Assembly: GCA_029250305.1 (NCBI GenBank)
Contig: JAQXFM010000314.1
Coordinates: 1-7,836, forward strand
Reading direction: 5' to 3'
DNA length: 7,836 nucleotides
From: Candidatus Poseidoniaceae archaeon
GTDB taxonomy: Archaea; Thermoplasmatota; Poseidoniia; Poseidoniales; Poseidoniaceae
Shown: positions 6,107 to 7,836 of the stretch, piece after piece
Layout of the letters: every line of letters begins with the position of its first letter
How positions within the stretch are numbered: position 1 is the first letter of the stretch
Translations under genes and position numbers: made by a program
The notes under the pieces: model-generated
What the model saw: the letters and a program-made list of their open reading frames with translations, nothing else
Database searches by the model: none
Told to the model about the DNA's origin: nothing

Positions 6107-7048
6107 TTATTCGATGGATTCGACACCTTCGACCTGAATGGGGAAGGTTTCGAAACTGGCTTCAAGTTTCAAGTCGCAAGGGCCGTCGCAGATCTGAACG
6201 CCGTTCTCAACAAGGGTGATGCTTGCGTTTGCGGCCCAAACACCGCCAGCGTTGCCGTTGGTATGGATGAGGCAGGGCGAAGGTTGCACCAAGTTTTCAT
6301 CGCTGAGCGCGGGGAATGTTGTCCCATTGAGCGCCGCTATGAGGAGGGTTGGATGGCGTCCTTCATCGGCTTGGTTGTAGTATGAGAGAAATTGCATTTT
6401 GAACATCATTCCGTCTGTTTCGATGACATAAAACCCGTCATTTGGTAGAACTCGATGCTCAGCCAGATCGTACGTGTACCACTCCAAGCGGTCCTCGGTA
6501 GCATTGGACAACTCACTTGTATCGAACGAGTTCAGGTCCTCGAATGCAATGCCTTCAACGAAACTCCACCGGGTACCGTCTGAAAGGAAGGCATCCGTCT
6601 TCGCCATGCGAATGGTGTAATTGGCTTCATCCGATGCCGTCTGCCCGGCAATGTCGAGATGGGTAAACGAGGTTTCGTCAGTAGCATCAACAACGGTCGT
6701 GAAGGTGGAACCGTCAGCACCAAGGTTGGCAGTCACCTTTGTTGCGTTCGTTGAGGCAGCTGTTTGGCTTCCGAAGGAACACGTGAAGCGTTCGTCTTCG
6801 GCCACCAGTTCGATCTGCATGGAAGACCAAGAAAGGTCTTCCTCCGCTTCGCTAAAGCTCAACACAACCAGTGCATCATCGGTTGCCATCGATGCGTTCT
6901 CACTTGCATCAGAGACCAAGATGACGTTGGCAGTTCCGAGATCGGATTCGTAGTTGACAACCAAGAACGTCCAACCGGCCGCCACGGCTACCAAAAGGCA
7001 GCACGTGACGGCAAGCCAGCGTTTCGTACTCATCAGTGACCCGCTCAT
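6107..7048 (-). CDS. Membrane-anchored extracellular protein with HmuY-like segment
   Basis: The 313-residue product has one N-terminal membrane segment (about 11-31, WLAVTCCLLVAVAAGWTFLVV) after a short basic start. It is probably an uncleaved anchor placing an acidic, Thr/Asn-rich body outside the cell. Two regions are seen: a beta-rich N-terminal part (about 40-150, with DDLSWSS-like EEDLSWSSMQIELVAEDERFTCSFG) and a later part (about 186-240). In the latter, EWYTYDLAEHRVLPNDGFYVIETDGMMFKMQFLSYY resembles the core of HmuY-type proteins, a family named for a bacterial haem-binding lipoprotein. Haem binding cannot be inferred from this alone. Cysteines 90, 259, 287 and 291 may form disulfides; 287 and 291 sit in a CDGPC motif. 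The start ATG 7048 overlaps the stop of the copper-protein gene in an ATGA arrangement, implying translational coupling; ATG 7033 (MSTKRW) is the alternative. The HmuY link is from memory of motifs and moderate only. Confidence 0.75.
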   Translation of the reverse strand: MSGSLMSTKRWLAVTCCLLVAVAAGWTFLVVNYESDLGTANVILVSDASENASMATDDALVVLSFSEAEEDLSWSSMQIELVAEDERFTCSFGSQTAASTNATKVTANLGADGSTFTTVVDATDETSFTHLDIAGQTASDEANYTIRMAKTDAFLSDGTRWSFVEGIAFEDLNSFDTSELSNATEDRLEWYTYDLAEHRVLPNDGFYVIETDGMMFKMQFLSYYNQADEGRHPTLLIAALNGTTFPALSDENLVQPSPCLIHTNGNAGGVWAANASITLVENGVQICDGPCDLKLEASFETFPIQVEGVESIE

Positions 7049-7836
7049 TCCTGCTCACGGCGTTGTGCGATAAGAACCGCACCCACCAAGGCAACGATCA
7101 ATGTGGTTGCCATGAATCCTGGTGTGTTTTCATCAGAGTCCATTGTGTCTGCAGGTTCTGTTGGTTCTTCAACGGCGCTTGCGCCACCAGTTCCGACAAT
7201 CACTTTACCGTACATGTTGGAGGCAATGTGTGGCTCACATGCGTAGTAGAATGTGGTGTCGTCTGTGGTGAAGGTGTAGCGGAAGTCAACGGTCGTGGCA
7301 GCTGCACCGGAGGTGACGCCGTCCTGTGTGTAGGTGGTTGATTCTTCACCATCGACTTGGCGAACGTTGTGCGCCATGCTTGAGTCGGTCCATTGCCAGC
7401 ACACGGTGTCTCCGACAGCGATCGTAACGGTCGCAGGTGAGAACTTCAAGCCGCTTGGAGCGATTCCAATGGTTGCATCACAATCTGGTAGCGTTGGTTC
7501 ATCTGCTGGTGGAAGCAACACTTGGTCGATAACGTGGATGACGCCGTTGGATGCTGGGACGTCTGCAATCGTGACGTTGGCCATTTGAGTGCCAACCATC
7601 ACGGAGGTACCTGCCACATGAATGGTCAAGTCGTCACCGTTTGCTGCAGCAACGGTTGTCATGCCTTCAGTTAGGTCAGACGAGAGGGTGGTTCCGGCAA
7701 CAACGTGGTAGAGGAGAATGTCTGCGAGTGTAGCCTTGCCTTCTGGCGTATCGAGTGCTGCCAAGTCAATGCCTGCATCGACGAACGCTTGGTCTGTAGG
7801 TGCAAATACGGTGAAAGGTCCTGGTCCTTGGAGAGT
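7045..7836 (-). CDS. Fasciclin plus plastocyanin-like copper protein with PGF-CTERM tail (5' end outside window)
   Basis: Surface protein, N-terminus missing; 263 residues visible. Residues about 1-110 are most of a fasciclin (FAS1) domain: GPFTVFAPTDQAF (H1 motif), LLYHVVAGTTL and NGVIHVIDQVLLPP (H2 motif). After a short linker comes a cupredoxin domain (about 118-215), with FSPATVTIAVGDTVCWQWTDSSMAHNV and FYYACEPHIASNMYGKVIV. The four type I copper ligands are in place: H156, C200, H203, M208, in the C-x2-H-x4-M spacing of plastocyanins. A Glu/Pro/Thr-rich stalk (221-237) leads to the sorting tail NTPGF (PGF at 239-241), a hydrophobic segment and QRREQE. Fasciclin domains serve adhesion; type I copper sites carry electrons. 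The protein is expected to be lipid-anchored by archaeosortase A and face outward. Its stop overlaps the start of the HmuY-like gene by four bases. Identification of both domains is firm. Confidence 0.92.
   Translation of the reverse strand, partial: TLQGPGPFTVFAPTDQAFVDAGIDLAALDTPEGKATLADILLYHVVAGTTLSSDLTEGMTTVAAANGDDLTIHVAGTSVMVGTQMANVTIADVPASNGVIHVIDQVLLPPADEPTLPDCDATIGIAPSGLKFSPATVTIAVGDTVCWQWTDSSMAHNVRQVDGEESTTYTQDGVTSGAAATTVDFRYTFTTDDTTFYYACEPHIASNMYGKVIVGTGGASAVEEPTEPADTMDSDENTPGFMATTLIVALVGAVLIAQRREQE

Noticed and set aside
1..7836. CRISPR arrays, tRNA or rRNA genes, insertion sequences, phage defence genes
   Set aside because: No regularly spaced repeats, no cloverleaf or rRNA-like stretches, no transposase motifs and no terminal inverted repeats were seen.

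Overview
The window reads as archaeal chromosomal DNA, most likely from a marine planktonic euryarchaeon of the Marine Group II (Poseidoniales) type. The archaeal call rests on a family B replicative polymerase, ribosomal protein S8e, an SRP19 subunit and an MCT-1/Tma20-like PUA protein, plus two surface proteins ending in a PGF-CTERM sorting tail (the archaeosortase A system). The group assignment is inferred from this combination and the style of the secreted proteins; nothing in the window proves it.

Layout. Positions 1-1675 (minus) hold the N-terminal part of a family B DNA polymerase with an intact proofreading exonuclease and polymerase motif A; the gene runs off the left edge. Diverging from it is a branched-chain amino acid aminotransferase (1836-2855, plus). 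It ends three bases from the end of a minus-strand SRP19 gene (2859-3317), which lies behind rps8e (3382-3762) as an apparent two-gene ribosome/secretion unit. That unit has a TATA-like element, matching AAGGTG ribosome-binding sites and a perfect hairpin just before the SRP19 start. A fumarylacetoacetase-family enzyme (3818-4492, minus) lies upstream and diverges, almost back to back, from a PUA-domain RNA-binding protein (4504-5013, plus).

Positions 5073-7836 are a cell-surface block. A small secreted protein with signal peptide and PGF-CTERM tail (5073-5642, plus) meets, tail to tail with a 17-base overlap, a minus-strand cluster. In reading order that cluster is a fasciclin plus type I copper (plastocyanin-like) protein with PGF-CTERM tail (5' end outside the window), a membrane-anchored extracellular protein with an HmuY-like segment that overlaps it by four bases, and a small soluble protein of unknown function. 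The copper protein and the HmuY-like protein appear translationally coupled, suggesting a joint job at the cell surface, perhaps metal or electron handling.

Coding density is high and no untranslated stretch exceeds about 160 bases. I see no tRNA, rRNA, CRISPR array, insertion sequence, or sign of recent transfer.
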